Source: Opitutaceae bacterium
GTDB lineage: Bacteria > Verrucomicrobiota > Verrucomicrobiae > Opitutales > Opitutaceae
DNA: 6,150 nucleotides
NCBI GenBank assembly: GCA_031266495.1
Contig: JAISAX010000252.1
Coordinates: 1-6,150, forward strand
Direction of reading: 5' to 3'
The notes beneath the pieces were generated by a model. The model had not been told where the DNA came from. It searched no databases and saw only the letters and a program-made list of their open reading frames with translations. The translations under genes and the position numbers were made by a program. How positions within the stretch are numbered: the first letter of the stretch is position 1; each line of letters opens with the position of its first letter. Positions 5,554-6,150 of this stretch are shown here, piece after piece.

Positions 5554-5584
5554 TCCGTATCCACTCTCTCACTTCCGCATCCCG

Positions 5585-6150
<566 letters not shown>

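Overview
The window reads as a high-GC Gram-negative chromosome. It shows a Ton energy-transduction operon on the + strand (about 1638 to the right edge), preceded by the decayed remains of an insertion sequence. Strong third-position C preference, pyrimidine-rich leaders without Shine-Dalgarno sequences, and the gene order exbB-exbD-exbD-tonB-TPR-coiled coil suggest an Opitutaceae-like member of the Verrucomicrobiota. That placement is pattern recognition, not a search result.

Layout. Bases 1-243 hold no gene. Bases 244-1195 are a transposase pseudogene of the IS1634 type (DDE, IS4 superfamily). Its recognisable N-terminus lies in one frame. A one-base shift near 349 moves the match to the next frame, and two further junctions (about 680 and 875) appear to have removed, in frame, the segments that carry the three catalytic acidic residues. 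Bases 1196-1637 are intergenic: an AT-rich island, a 14-codon micro-ORF with a strong ribosome binding site, a 9-bp perfect tandem repeat, and a small minus-strand ORF with a strong ribosome binding site.

The operon follows: exbB-type proton channel (1638-2330), a 128-nt spacer with a short hairpin, two consecutive exbD genes (2459-2893 and 2932-3363), tonB (3450-4148), a secreted TPR protein (4159-5553) and a membrane-anchored coiled-coil protein (5585 to the edge, incomplete). Known biology of the family is that ExbB and ExbD form an inner-membrane proton-driven motor that works through TonB on outer-membrane TonB-dependent receptors. TPR proteins are recurrent companions of such clusters (for example the Vibrio TonB2 locus). 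The last gene has TolA-like architecture (one N-terminal membrane segment, then a long charged helix), and its role here is unknown.

Most striking observations: (i) the two ExbDs share 27 identical consecutive residues over the pore helix, differing only by five synonymous third-base changes in 81 nt, while their periplasmic domains differ widely, which suggests a hetero-dimeric ExbD pair; (ii) homopolymer C tracts lie just upstream of tonB (C16) and just after the TPR signal peptide (C10), both suited to slipped-strand length variation; (iii) the window ends in 64 G, which truncates the last gene and is most likely a sequencing or assembly artefact; (iv) the operon genes have no Shine-Dalgarno sequences whereas two small upstream ORFs do.
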